A DNA stretch of 64,000 bases, from NCBI GenBank assembly GCA_902522955.1, contig CABYXR010000001.1:165373-229372 (forward strand), in the 5' to 3' direction. Within the stretch, counting starts at the first letter, position 1; the number at the start of each line of letters is the position of its first letter. The position numbers and the translations under genes were made by a program. Origin of the DNA: an uncultured Pelagibacteraceae bacterium. GTDB lineage: Bacteria; Pseudomonadota; Alphaproteobacteria; Pelagibacterales; Pelagibacteraceae. Under the pieces are notes generated by a model. That model did no database searches and had not been told where the DNA came from. It was given only the letters and a program-made list of their open reading frames with translations. Below, one piece after another: positions 1-8,345 of the stretch.

Positions 1-279
1 GATTTTTTATTCTCTATTAAAGGTAGTACAGATAATTTGTTTTCTGGAAAAAGAGTCTCCGCAAGTGTTCGTTCATCGGACTCTGCGCAAATGCCAGAAG
101 ATTTTGGTACAAGTGCTTTTCTGGCAAGGTCAGGCATGTGTGACGGTACAATAAACTCAAGATTAGGAATGAAAGAAAAAATTGTAACATTAGCAAAAGT
201 TTTATTGAAAAAATCTGCGGCTCAAGATAAAAATGAGTCAAATGTCTCAGTCTCTCAATCTATATCGTCAGCTAGCTAA
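1..279 (+). CDS. accD: Acetyl-CoA carboxylase carboxyltransferase beta subunit, C-terminal end (truncated by window start)
   Basis: Frame 1 is open from base 1; 'FSGKRVSASVRSSDSAQMPEDFGTSAFLARSGMCDG' aligns by eye to the AccD C-terminus (GxRVIEQTxxxxLPEGFQxxEFLxxxGMxD); followed by folC as in other alphaproteobacteria. Confidence 0.65.
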   Translation, partial: DFLFSIKGSTDNLFSGKRVSASVRSSDSAQMPEDFGTSAFLARSGMCDGTINSRLGMKEKIVTLAKVLLKKSAAQDKNESNVSVSQSISSAS

Positions 280-1504
280 TCATAAGCTTTTTAATAAAAA
301 AATTAAATTTGGTCTAAAGAGAATAAAATTGGCTTTATCTAAGCTAGATCATCCGGAAAAAAAACTTAATAATGTAATTAGTGTATTAGGTGAATCAGGC
401 AAGTTTACAACTCTATTTACTTTAAGAAGTTTTATAGAGGCTAATGGTCAAACTGTATCCACTTATATCTCACCTTCTATTCAAGATATTAGAGAAAGAT
501 TTTACATGGGAAAGAGATATCTAACTTATAAAGAAATTAAAGAGACTATTAAAAAAATTGAAAAATTAAAAGTTCCTTTAACTGTGTATGAAGTTCTTAC
601 TTTGGTGTATGTAATAAATTCATCTAAACTAAATGTAGATTACTTTATTATAGAGACTGGAGCTCTTTGGAAAAATGATTGTTCGAATATCTTTTCTTAC
701 CCGCTTGCACAAGTTGTTACAAATATAAATCTTCAACATAAGATATTTCTAAAAAAGAAAACTCTTAATGAAATAATTAAAGAAGATGTAGGGTATTTGA
801 GTAATTTTACAAATATTTATATAGGACAACAAACACCTTACGTATTAAAAAAAGTTAAAGGTTATTTAAAAAAGAATCAAAGTAATATTCATTACCCTAA
901 TTCATGGAGATTAATTAAAAAAAAAAGTATTTATTTTTATCAAGATAAGAAAACAAGGATTAAACTCAATGCCATTAACGTTCATTCAAAAGGAATGTTT
1001 GAAAATATAGGTCATGCAATAAAAATAGCCCTAGATTTAAAAATAAGTAAAAAAGTAATTGAAAAAACTTTGCCAAATTTAGCTTTTCCTGGAAGGTTTA
1101 ACTATCTTAAGAGCGGTAAAATCAAAAAGATTTTGCATAAGAATGAGATGATTATGATTGACGGAGCCCATGCTCCAGCGGATGCCAAAAATTTATATGA
1201 TTATCTAAAGAAAATAAAATTACCAAAATATGGTATTTGGTCGATGACAAAAAATAAAGAGCCTGATTTGTTTATTAAAGAATTTAAAAATATATTTACT
1301 AAAATAATTACAATACCAATTGAAAATGAAAGTGGATCTGAGTCTGCTAGTAAACTAAATAAGGTTGCCATTAAGAATCAACTTATTTCAGAGGAATGTA
1401 AAAATTTTTTAGAAGCTTTAAAAAAGATAAGTAATAATGAGAAAAAAATTATAGTTTGTTTTGGTAGCCTTTATAATTGTGGAAATATATTAAATAAAAA
1501 CTAA
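233..1504 (+). CDS. folC: Divergent folylpolyglutamate/dihydrofolate synthase (Mur ligase family)
   Basis: Mur-ligase-like blocks 'LTVYEVLTLVYVINSSKLNVDYFIIETG', 'PLAQVVTNINLQHK', 'PGRFNYL', 'MIDGAHAPADAKNLYDYL'; position between accD and trxA. Confidence 0.8.
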   Translation: MSQMSQSLNLYRQLANHKLFNKKIKFGLKRIKLALSKLDHPEKKLNNVISVLGESGKFTTLFTLRSFIEANGQTVSTYISPSIQDIRERFYMGKRYLTYKEIKETIKKIEKLKVPLTVYEVLTLVYVINSSKLNVDYFIIETGALWKNDCSNIFSYPLAQVVTNINLQHKIFLKKKTLNEIIKEDVGYLSNFTNIYIGQQTPYVLKKVKGYLKKNQSNIHYPNSWRLIKKKSIYFYQDKKTRIKLNAINVHSKGMFENIGHAIKIALDLKISKKVIEKTLPNLAFPGRFNYLKSGKIKKILHKNEMIMIDGAHAPADAKNLYDYLKKIKLPKYGIWSMTKNKEPDLFIKEFKNIFTKIITIPIENESGSESASKLNKVAIKNQLISEECKNFLEALKKISNNEKKIIVCFGSLYNCGNILNKN

Positions 1505-1812
1505 GAAGTTGTAATCCAATTTTTTAATTCTTGTTTTCCTGGCCATCCAACTTTTCTGGAAACTTCTTTTCCTTCCTTAAATTTTACAAATAAGGGCACA
1601 CCTTTACAAGAAAGCATAACTGGGGTATTTGCAGACTCTTCAATATCTAACTCACCGATCTCAACATCATCTTTTAATTCTTCTGCCAACTCGTTGCAAG
1701 GCGGTATCGCCATTTGGCATGGATTACACCAAGTGGCCCCTAGCTTTAAAATTTTGGTTTTGTTCCCAGTTTTAATAAATTTCTCGTATGAGTCGTCTGT
1801 TACTTTAATCAT
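1501..1812 (-). CDS. trxA: Thioredoxin family protein with WCNPC active site
   Basis: 'LGATWCNPCQMAIPPCNELAEEL...VEIGELDIEE...KGVPLFVKFKEGKEVSRKVGW' thioredoxin fold landmarks. Confidence 0.85.
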   Translation of the reverse strand: MIKVTDDSYEKFIKTGNKTKILKLGATWCNPCQMAIPPCNELAEELKDDVEIGELDIEESANTPVMLSCKGVPLFVKFKEGKEVSRKVGWPGKQELKNWITTS

Positions 1813-1897
1813 ATTTAATAAATAATTATTTCTACTTTAAAGTCAATATGACAAACAAAAAAAATATTGCTTGTTTATAACATTTGAATTTTATTTT

Positions 1898-3370
1898 TTA
1901 AGCTATTTCTTTTTTTTTATTAGTACTTGACAGAGCTTTTTCGTAAACAATTCTTATCTCTTTAATCATTGCATCAACTTCATTCATATAATCAAGTTTT
2001 TCTTTATTTATATCATTTTCAGCTCTTATACTATCAATCAAATGCTCTGCCATAGGTATAGTTGTAAAGTTCTTTTCTTCTAATCTTAAAACTCTTTCAG
2101 CTGTTTCTAAGTGAATTCTATTATAAACTTTTTTTGGAAGAGCCTCAGGTTCATTTTGATAAATCAATCTTTCTCCAAAATATTTAAATCTAGGGTCATT
2201 AATTTTTATTACCTCATCATATCTTCTATCCCATTCGATAGTGTGAAATTTTTTAATAATATCATTGTCCAGACTATTTTTATCTAAAAATCCACCGCTA
2301 TAAAGTTGGTTGTGAGGGTCTTTAGCAGTTGCCTCGTCTTCTTTATTTTTATACTTAAACTTTTTTTCTTCTGCAATTTCATTAATCGCCTTTTTGCATT
2401 TCTCTGCAAATTCTGGATCACCTTTAATTAAATTTGCTCTTTCAGTAAGTTTTTGCAAACCAATCGTTTTAAAAGGTTCTGCTTTTAATGCGTAATCTAT
2501 ATTGAGAATTACTGGATGTTTTAAAGGTATGGCTCTAATAAATTTACCTGGTTTTTTCATTTTCTCTTTTAGAGACTCATAATTAAGTGACATTAAATCT
2601 TTAGGGTCTGTTTCTAAACAATAAACCATTGGCCAAGTATATTGAGGATGGTCAAATAAATAAGTGCAAGCAAAAGGCCTAGATTTACCGAAATAATACA
2701 AAGCAGTTGTAAATAATTTATTTTTCACAATTGCATCTTTTGCTTTTTGTTTTGAAATAGTCATTAAAGATGAGTCAAATATTGGTCTCGCTGTTTGCTT
2801 AATTTTATTTATAATCTTGGCGCTAATTTCACAATCTTGGGTCGCAGTGTGAAATTTACTTTTATCTGTATCTGGAAAATTTTTCATTCCTAAATCCTCT
2901 AGTTTAAAAACTGGATTGTTGGAGCTTGAGAAAGATGTTACTAGTGATTTTGGATAAAAAAGTTTAGCTGCTCTGGCAAAAGGAAGAAAGTCAGCTGCTT
3001 CATTTCCATTTGTTTTGAGAATATATATAGGAAGTAGTGATCTATAATTTTCTTTTTCTGCAAGAGGATAATCATATCCGTGTCCATTCCATGTAGCCCA
3101 AATACAAGGTGACCATTGATTAATCTTTTTATGCATCTCCAACATAAGTTGGTAGTGACTTAAATTAGACTCTTTTAATTTCTTAAGACCTTTATTTACC
3201 CATAAACTATAAGGATCTGGAATATAACCTGGAACATTTCTACAAAATAATTCGAAACGGTCTAATTCTTGGAACTGATCATTATAAAGAATTCCTGAAA
3301 CAGAAATAATTTTACCAGTAGATGTAGATGCTGATTGAGCTTCAAAATCTAATAATGCTATATTAGCCAT
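1898..3370 (-). CDS. sbcB: Exodeoxyribonuclease I-like (DnaQ-fold) exonuclease
   Basis: N-terminal 'LLDFEAQS', 'TWNGHGYDYPL', 'HTATQDCEISAKI' exonuclease motifs; ExoI-like length. Confidence 0.65.
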   Translation of the reverse strand: MANIALLDFEAQSASTSTGKIISVSGILYNDQFQELDRFELFCRNVPGYIPDPYSLWVNKGLKKLKESNLSHYQLMLEMHKKINQWSPCIWATWNGHGYDYPLAEKENYRSLLPIYILKTNGNEAADFLPFARAAKLFYPKSLVTSFSSSNNPVFKLEDLGMKNFPDTDKSKFHTATQDCEISAKIINKIKQTARPIFDSSLMTISKQKAKDAIVKNKLFTTALYYFGKSRPFACTYLFDHPQYTWPMVYCLETDPKDLMSLNYESLKEKMKKPGKFIRAIPLKHPVILNIDYALKAEPFKTIGLQKLTERANLIKGDPEFAEKCKKAINEIAEEKKFKYKNKEDEATAKDPHNQLYSGGFLDKNSLDNDIIKKFHTIEWDRRYDEVIKINDPRFKYFGERLIYQNEPEALPKKVYNRIHLETAERVLRLEEKNFTTIPMAEHLIDSIRAENDINKEKLDYMNEVDAMIKEIRIVYEKALSSTNKKKEIA

Positions 3371-3373
3371 TGC

Positions 3374-4408
3374 TTATTGAACCGTCTTGTTATCGTCATC
3401 ATCGTCATCATCAACAATAATTGGAATTTGTTTTTTAGGAGTTAAGCCAAGCTTATTCATTCGTTTTATTCTACTTAAAAAACTACCACTGCCATCTTTA
3501 ATTTTTTCCATCACTTCAGAAACTTTATCAGATGTATTAGCAATAGCTTCTTGCGCTTTTTTAGCGCTACCATAAATATCAACTGCTTGGGCGCTAACAA
3601 GATTAGCTAATTTAATTATGTCAGCTACATTTTTACTTTGTTTGTCAGCTTTCCAAGAATACTCAGCAGTTTTTAACATATAGTAAAAAATACTAGGGGA
3701 AGCTAAGGTAACTTTATTTTTTATAGCATATTCAAACAGTTTACTTCCGCCCTGTCTTGGAAGAATTGATATTGCGGACTCATTAGGACAAAACATTATG
3801 ACTGTATCGACTGTTTTAATTCCCTTTATACCTTGGTAGTTTTTCTTTGCTAAAGTATCAATGTGAGTTTTTAATGATAATTTGTGTCTTTCCAAGGCGT
3901 CCTCTTTTTCTCTTTCATCTGTTGCATTTACGTATTCATCCCAAGCTTTTAAAGATACTTTGGAGTCAACTATTACATCTCTTCCATCAGGAAAATGAAT
4001 AATAACATCAGGAATTTTCCTTCCGTCTTCGTCGTTAAAACTTTTATGGACTTCAAATTCTTCTCCTTCAGTAAAACTTAAATTTTCAGTCAAAATTCTA
4101 GTAAGAACTAATTCACCCCAAGAACCTTGATTTTGTGATCCTCCTGTAACAAGAGTTTTTTTAATATCTTCAGCTGCTTTTATTACATCAGCTTCGCCAG
4201 TTTTGATATCTTGAAGAATAGTTTTGATTGAACCTCTCTCAGTAGCATTTGAGGTTTGAAAACCATCAATTTTTGCTTCTAAAGACTTAAGATTTGTAGC
4301 TAAATCACCAACATTTTCTTTTTTAGAAAATATATTTTTTATAACCCAACCAATAAAAATACCAGCTATTAAACCAACTAATGTTTCTAAACTAAATAAG
4401 TTTATCAT
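3374..4408 (-). CDS. rmuC: DNA recombination protein RmuC
   Basis: N-terminal TM helix, 'QGSWGELVLTRILTENLSFTEGEEFEVHKSF...IPDVIIHFPDGRDVIVDSKVSLKAWDEYVNA' RmuC core. Confidence 0.9.
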   Translation of the reverse strand: MINLFSLETLVGLIAGIFIGWVIKNIFSKKENVGDLATNLKSLEAKIDGFQTSNATERGSIKTILQDIKTGEADVIKAAEDIKKTLVTGGSQNQGSWGELVLTRILTENLSFTEGEEFEVHKSFNDEDGRKIPDVIIHFPDGRDVIVDSKVSLKAWDEYVNATDEREKEDALERHKLSLKTHIDTLAKKNYQGIKGIKTVDTVIMFCPNESAISILPRQGGSKLFEYAIKNKVTLASPSIFYYMLKTAEYSWKADKQSKNVADIIKLANLVSAQAVDIYGSAKKAQEAIANTSDKVSEVMEKIKDGSGSFLSRIKRMNKLGLTPKKQIPIIVDDDDDDDNKTVQ

Positions 4409-4529
4409 CGATTTCCTTACTTATTTTTTTTTTGTCAGACATAACTTTTCTTTTTGTTCTGACGCCTATAGTGATGTGAGGAAAATTTTAATTTTCAACA
4501 AAACACATTCTAATACAATTTATATAAGC

Positions 4530-4574
4530 GTTCGTTTATGATTCTAAATATAAACACTTATTTTTCAAAGTCAA
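4530..4574 (-). promoter_or_regulatory. Candidate sigma70-type promoter for rmuC with a near-consensus alphaproteobacterial SOS box
   Basis: Minus strand TTGACT (4569-4574), 16-nt spacer, TATATT (4547-4552); overlapping GTTC-N7-ATTC at 4530-4544 (consensus GTTC-N7-GTTC, one mismatch). Confidence 0.35.
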
Positions 4575-4628
4575 GATAAACTTATTCTAATTTCAATTTA
4601 GTCAATTTTATTTTTAAAAGACTACCAC

Positions 4629-5693
4629 CTAAGTATTTTTTCTTTTTTGACTTTCTGTTCTTAGTTGTCCACATGCTGCTAGAACATCATCGCCTCTGCT
4701 TCTTCTAATAAAAGACATAAAACCCTTATCTTGGATATATTTAGAAAATTTTTCTATATCTTTTCTCTCAGTGGGCTCAAACTTCACTCCAGGCCATCTG
4801 TTAAATTCTATTAAATTTACTTTACTCGGAAATTGAGCCATTAATTTAACAAGCTGTTTTGCACACTCCTCTGAATCGTTTATTCCTTTAAGCATCACGT
4901 ATTCCAAAAAGATTGGTTCTTTAACAACTGAGGTATAATATTTTAATTGTCGAATTAAGTTTTGAATATTAAATTTTTTATTAATTGGCATGATTTCTTC
5001 TCTCAATTTGTCGTTAGGAGCATGCAAACTTAAAGCCAAATATGTCCCAATCTCGTCCGCCGCCTCAGGTATCTTATTTGCTATTCCTGATGTTGAAACC
5101 GTGATCTTTTTGTTTCCATAATTTAAACCGTTTTTGTCTTTTAAAATCTGAATAGATTTTTTTAGATTTTTTAAATTTATCAGAGGTTCTCCCTGGCCCA
5201 TGAATACAATATTGCTTACTATTTTCTGATCACTCCAGTCCCTAAGCTTATTCTTTACCAATATGATTTGACCTATAATTTCAGAAGCTGATAAATTTTT
5301 TACTAGTTTTTGTGTTCCAGATCTACAAAACGTACAAGTTAAACTGCATCCAACTTGTGAAGAAACACATATTGTTCCCCTAGTTTTTTCAGGAATATAA
5401 ACACATTCAACTTTATTGCCATCAGACAATTCTACTAAAAATTTTTGTGTTCCATCTTTTGACACGTAAGATTTAACAATCTTTGTATCATTAAATGAAA
5501 TAGTCTTTTCGAGTTTTTGCCTTAACTCTAAAGGGATAGTTGTTAAATTGCTGAAATTTTTTAACCCTTTTTGGTACACCGCATTAAATATTTGCTGTGC
5601 CCTCATATTTAATTTCTTTTCTTCAACTCCTACTTTTAAATTGAGAAAAGATTTTAAATCTTCATAGTTTAAATCTAATAAATTTTGTTTCAT
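4629..5693 (-). CDS. rlmN: 23S rRNA (adenine2503-C2)-methyltransferase RlmN
   Basis: Radical SAM 'CVSSQVGCSLTCTFCRSGTQKLVKNLSASEIIGQI', 'GQGEPLINL', 'STSGIANKIPEAADE', 'LALSLHAPND'. Confidence 0.97.
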   Translation of the reverse strand: MKQNLLDLNYEDLKSFLNLKVGVEEKKLNMRAQQIFNAVYQKGLKNFSNLTTIPLELRQKLEKTISFNDTKIVKSYVSKDGTQKFLVELSDGNKVECVYIPEKTRGTICVSSQVGCSLTCTFCRSGTQKLVKNLSASEIIGQIILVKNKLRDWSDQKIVSNIVFMGQGEPLINLKNLKKSIQILKDKNGLNYGNKKITVSTSGIANKIPEAADEIGTYLALSLHAPNDKLREEIMPINKKFNIQNLIRQLKYYTSVVKEPIFLEYVMLKGINDSEECAKQLVKLMAQFPSKVNLIEFNRWPGVKFEPTERKDIEKFSKYIQDKGFMSFIRRSRGDDVLAACGQLRTESQKRKNT

Positions 5694-5710
5694 TCTATTA
5701 AATTAAACTT

Positions 5711-5947
5711 CTACTGGTTGAGAGGGGTATTGTAAAACCCCTCTCTACAAAGATTAAAGTTTATTTGGATCAGTTTTGAGTGCTTAAGAACTTTCCCAGC
5801 ATTTTTGCCGGCCTTAATCAAATATCCGCTAGTTCCATTAGCATTTGCCTCAGGAGACTCCACTGATTTATTGAGTTGCTGAGCAAGTTTAACCTCTGAC
5901 TTTTTTCGGCTGAACTTACCAAGCAAACGTGAAAATCTATCCATCAC
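5711..5947 (-). CDS. Small basic hypothetical protein; 3' end possibly frameshifted (restored ORF would be 5754..5947)
   Basis: ORF downstream of an AAGGAGATG-type start; see finding on C-terminus. Confidence 0.55.
   Translation of the reverse strand: MMDRFSRLLGKFSRKKSEVKLAQQLNKSVESPEANANGTSGYLIKAGKNAGKVLKHSKLIQINFNLCREGFYNTPLNQ
5720..5745 (-). terminator. Strong hairpin, probable transcript end of the small ORF
   Basis: 9-bp perfect inverted repeat GAGAGGGGT/ACCCCTCTC with 8-nt loop; no long U-tract. Confidence 0.5.
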
Positions 5948-6064
5948 ATCTCCTTTCTTTCAACCTACTTTTTAACTCTTTATAGAGTCCTGCATGTAGA
6001 TGCAGCGTCTTTTTTTCCATGACATATGAATAATCAAACTTTATTATAAGTGTTATAATTGTCA

Positions 6065-6220
6065 ATGGATAATAAATTATTAGGAGTGATTATTATAGGT
6101 TTTGGTATCTTGTTGCTTTTCAGTGAGCAAGAATATTCCTTTTGGTTTTCTGCAATAGCGCTGGGTATAGGAGCAGGCTTTGTTATTCGTAAATCAAAAA
6201 AAAACGATGAAGAAAAATGA
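6065..6220 (+). CDS. Small (51 aa) two-TM hypothetical membrane protein
   Basis: ORF MDNKLLGVIIIGFGILLLFSEQEYSFWFSAIALGIGAGFVIRKSKKNDEEK*, stop abuts the next gene start (below the ORF-track length cutoff). Confidence 0.5.
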   Translation: MDNKLLGVIIIGFGILLLFSEQEYSFWFSAIALGIGAGFVIRKSKKNDEEK

Positions 6221-6221
6221 A

Positions 6222-6800
6222 ATGTCAAAAAAAATATTTATAGTTTATGGACATCATAATACCAAAAAAAGTTTTAATGCTTCGATTAGAGATACATTTA
6301 TAGATGAAGCTAAAAAAAATGGTCATGAAATTGATTTAATAAATTTACACGATGAAAAACCCATATCTTTTTATGATGGATCTGAACCAGATGAACAAAT
6401 ATTAGATTATAGAAAAAGATTGGAAAAAAGCGATGTACTTTTTATGATATCTCCTTGTTATAATTTACGAGCTACTGCAATATTAGAAAACTGGATTGAT
6501 AAAACTCTCGCTCCAAAATTTTTTTTTTCATTTAAAAGAATAGTTGGAAACTGGGGCTATCCTATAGCTGGTGCAATGAAAGGTCGACAAGCGATTATGT
6601 CGATGAGTTATGGCGGTAATTGGTTTAGTATTCAAACTTGGTTTCAAAATATTCCTTTCAGAAGAATTAAGGCTGGAGTTTTAAAGCTTGGAGGAATGCG
6701 GACACAATATATACGGTTCTATGAGGTGTTACCTGGAATGTCTCAAAAAATATTTGATAAACACATGGATAGAGTTAGAAAATTAGCTAGACAATTATAG
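6222..6800 (+). CDS. Flavodoxin-fold NAD(P)H oxidoreductase (KefF/MdaB-like)
   Basis: 'IFIVYGHHNTKKSFNASIRDTFIDEAKKNGHEIDLINLHDE...SDVLFMISPCYNLRATAILENWIDKTLAP.FFFSFK' ; start assigned to MSKKIF. Confidence 0.8.
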   Translation: MSKKIFIVYGHHNTKKSFNASIRDTFIDEAKKNGHEIDLINLHDEKPISFYDGSEPDEQILDYRKRLEKSDVLFMISPCYNLRATAILENWIDKTLAPKFFFSFKRIVGNWGYPIAGAMKGRQAIMSMSYGGNWFSIQTWFQNIPFRRIKAGVLKLGGMRTQYIRFYEVLPGMSQKIFDKHMDRVRKLARQL

Positions 6801-6802
6801 AC

Positions 6803-6910
6803 ATGTCCAAAAGATATTCAGGAAAAAGCCAAAAAGATCGTAGCTTTATGAAAAAAGCAAAATTAAGCTTTAAGGAAAAAAGAAAATTGAAAAGAGAAAA
6901 GAAAAAATAA
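6803..6910 (+). CDS. Tiny (35 aa) strongly basic hypothetical protein
   Basis: ORF MSKRYSGKSQKDRSFMKKAKLSFKEKRKLKREKKK*, fits exactly between neighbours with stop abutting next ATG. Confidence 0.4.
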   Translation: MSKRYSGKSQKDRSFMKKAKLSFKEKRKLKREKKK

Positions 6911-7537
6911 ATGTGTGGGAGATACGCTGTTAAAAAATCAACTCTATTAGTGGCTAATAGTTTAGTAAAAAAAAACATAAATGTTGATTTAGAACAGGAT
7001 AATTTTAATTGTTCGCCAGGTGGAAAATATCCAGTAATTAAATCAGCTACCAACGGAAAATATTTAGAAATGACAACTTGGGGACTAAAATTTTCATGGG
7101 CAAAAGAAGATTTTAGACCTCTGCACAATGCGAGATTAGAGGGAATAGATACAAAAGTAAGTTTTAAAAAATTAATAATTAATTCAAGAGCTATAGTTCC
7201 TTGCTCAGGTTATTATGAATGGAAAAAAACAGATAATAAAAAGATCCCCTTTTATTTTACCAAAGTTGATGACCAAGATATTTTTTTAGCAGGTATTCAC
7301 GATAATGGACAGTTCTGTGTAATTACCAGGGATGCGGAACGAAATAACTCAGAAGTACACCATCGACAACCCGTTATTGTTCCAAAATCTCAAATCAACA
7401 ATTACTTTAACTTAAATAATAATGCAGTTGAATTTTTAAATAATACTATCCCTCCAAAATTAAAGTTTTTCGAAATCTCGACAGATGTGAATAATCCTGC
7501 TAAAAACGATCCATCAATAATAAATCCAGTAAAATAA
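6911..7537 (+). CDS. yedK: SOS response-associated peptidase (SRAP/HMCES-like) family protein
   Basis: Starts MCGRYA (catalytic Cys2), 'RPLHNARLEGI', 'IVPCSGYYEWKK', 'TRDAERNNSEVHHRQPVIV'. Confidence 0.93.
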   Translation: MCGRYAVKKSTLLVANSLVKKNINVDLEQDNFNCSPGGKYPVIKSATNGKYLEMTTWGLKFSWAKEDFRPLHNARLEGIDTKVSFKKLIINSRAIVPCSGYYEWKKTDNKKIPFYFTKVDDQDIFLAGIHDNGQFCVITRDAERNNSEVHHRQPVIVPKSQINNYFNLNNNAVEFLNNTIPPKLKFFEISTDVNNPAKNDPSIINPVK

Positions 7538-8344
7538 ATGAGCAATATTTCAATATCTCCAGGTAAAAATAATGTTGGAGCTTATGTAAATGATCTAGAT
7601 CTAAACGATCTTAAAGAAAATCAAACAAATCTAATTAAAGATATTCTCAATAAGTATGGAGTTGTTTTTATCAAACAACAAAATTTAGACTCCAAAACAT
7701 ACCAAAACTTTGCTCAATCTTTAGGTCAATTAGTTGAATATCCAAGATTAAAAGGCTTAGAGAACTATCCATTTATAAATGTCCTAGAGAGAAAACCGAC
7801 AGACAAAAGCATTGCTTTTGGAGGATCTTTTTTACATCAAGACACTTCTTATTTAGATAAAGACAGGCCTCGATATACAATGCTTATGGGCATTGAGATT
7901 CCTGACAATCAAGGAAATACAATCTTCTCTTCGGGTTTTAATTCTTATAAAAAATTGCCCGAAGAAATAAAAGAAAAGATAAGAAATGCTAAAGGTGTTT
8001 TTTCATCTGCAGGTCCAATCTCAAAAACTCGAAGAGAATTAGAAGCTCGCTCTGGTATCAAATCTGCTCAAGTAATGGAAGCTGAACATTCAATTGTTCA
8101 TGAAGTAAATGGGCAAAAATCTCTGTATATTTCGCCTGGTCATCTTATGAAAATCAAGATCAATGAAAAAGAGAATGAAGAAATCAAAAAATATTTAATT
8201 GATCATGTCAATAAAGATGAATTTATATTTTCTTATAAATGGGATAAAGGGGATATAGTAGTTTGGGATAACCTAAGCATTATGCATAAAGCTAGTGAAG
8301 TTAAAAACTGTACACGAGTGATGCATCGTATTACTATAAAATAA
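7538..8344 (+). CDS. TauD/TfdA family Fe(II)/2-oxoglutarate-dependent dioxygenase
   Basis: 'GVVFIKQQNLDSKTYQNFAQSLGQL', 'LHQDTSYLDKDRPRYTMLMGIEIPD.QGNTIFSS', 'WDKGDIVVWDNLSIMHKA'. Confidence 0.88.
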   Translation: MSNISISPGKNNVGAYVNDLDLNDLKENQTNLIKDILNKYGVVFIKQQNLDSKTYQNFAQSLGQLVEYPRLKGLENYPFINVLERKPTDKSIAFGGSFLHQDTSYLDKDRPRYTMLMGIEIPDNQGNTIFSSGFNSYKKLPEEIKEKIRNAKGVFSSAGPISKTRRELEARSGIKSAQVMEAEHSIVHEVNGQKSLYISPGHLMKIKINEKENEEIKKYLIDHVNKDEFIFSYKWDKGDIVVWDNLSIMHKASEVKNCTRVMHRITIK

Positions 8345-8345
8345 T

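Noticed and set aside
17-241. Minus-strand 74-aa ORF at the window start
   Set aside because: Antisense to accD C-terminal coding sequence.
4434-4463. GTCAGA/TCTGAC inverted repeat upstream of rmuC as terminator
   Set aside because: Loop is 18 nt and the T-run is on the wrong side for termination on either strand.
6034-6228. Minus-strand 64-aa ORF
   Set aside because: Overlaps the plus-strand 51-aa membrane ORF, which fits gene packing better.
6787-7128. Minus-strand 113-aa ORF
   Set aside because: Antisense to the micro-ORF and SRAP gene, whose MCGRYA start is convincing.
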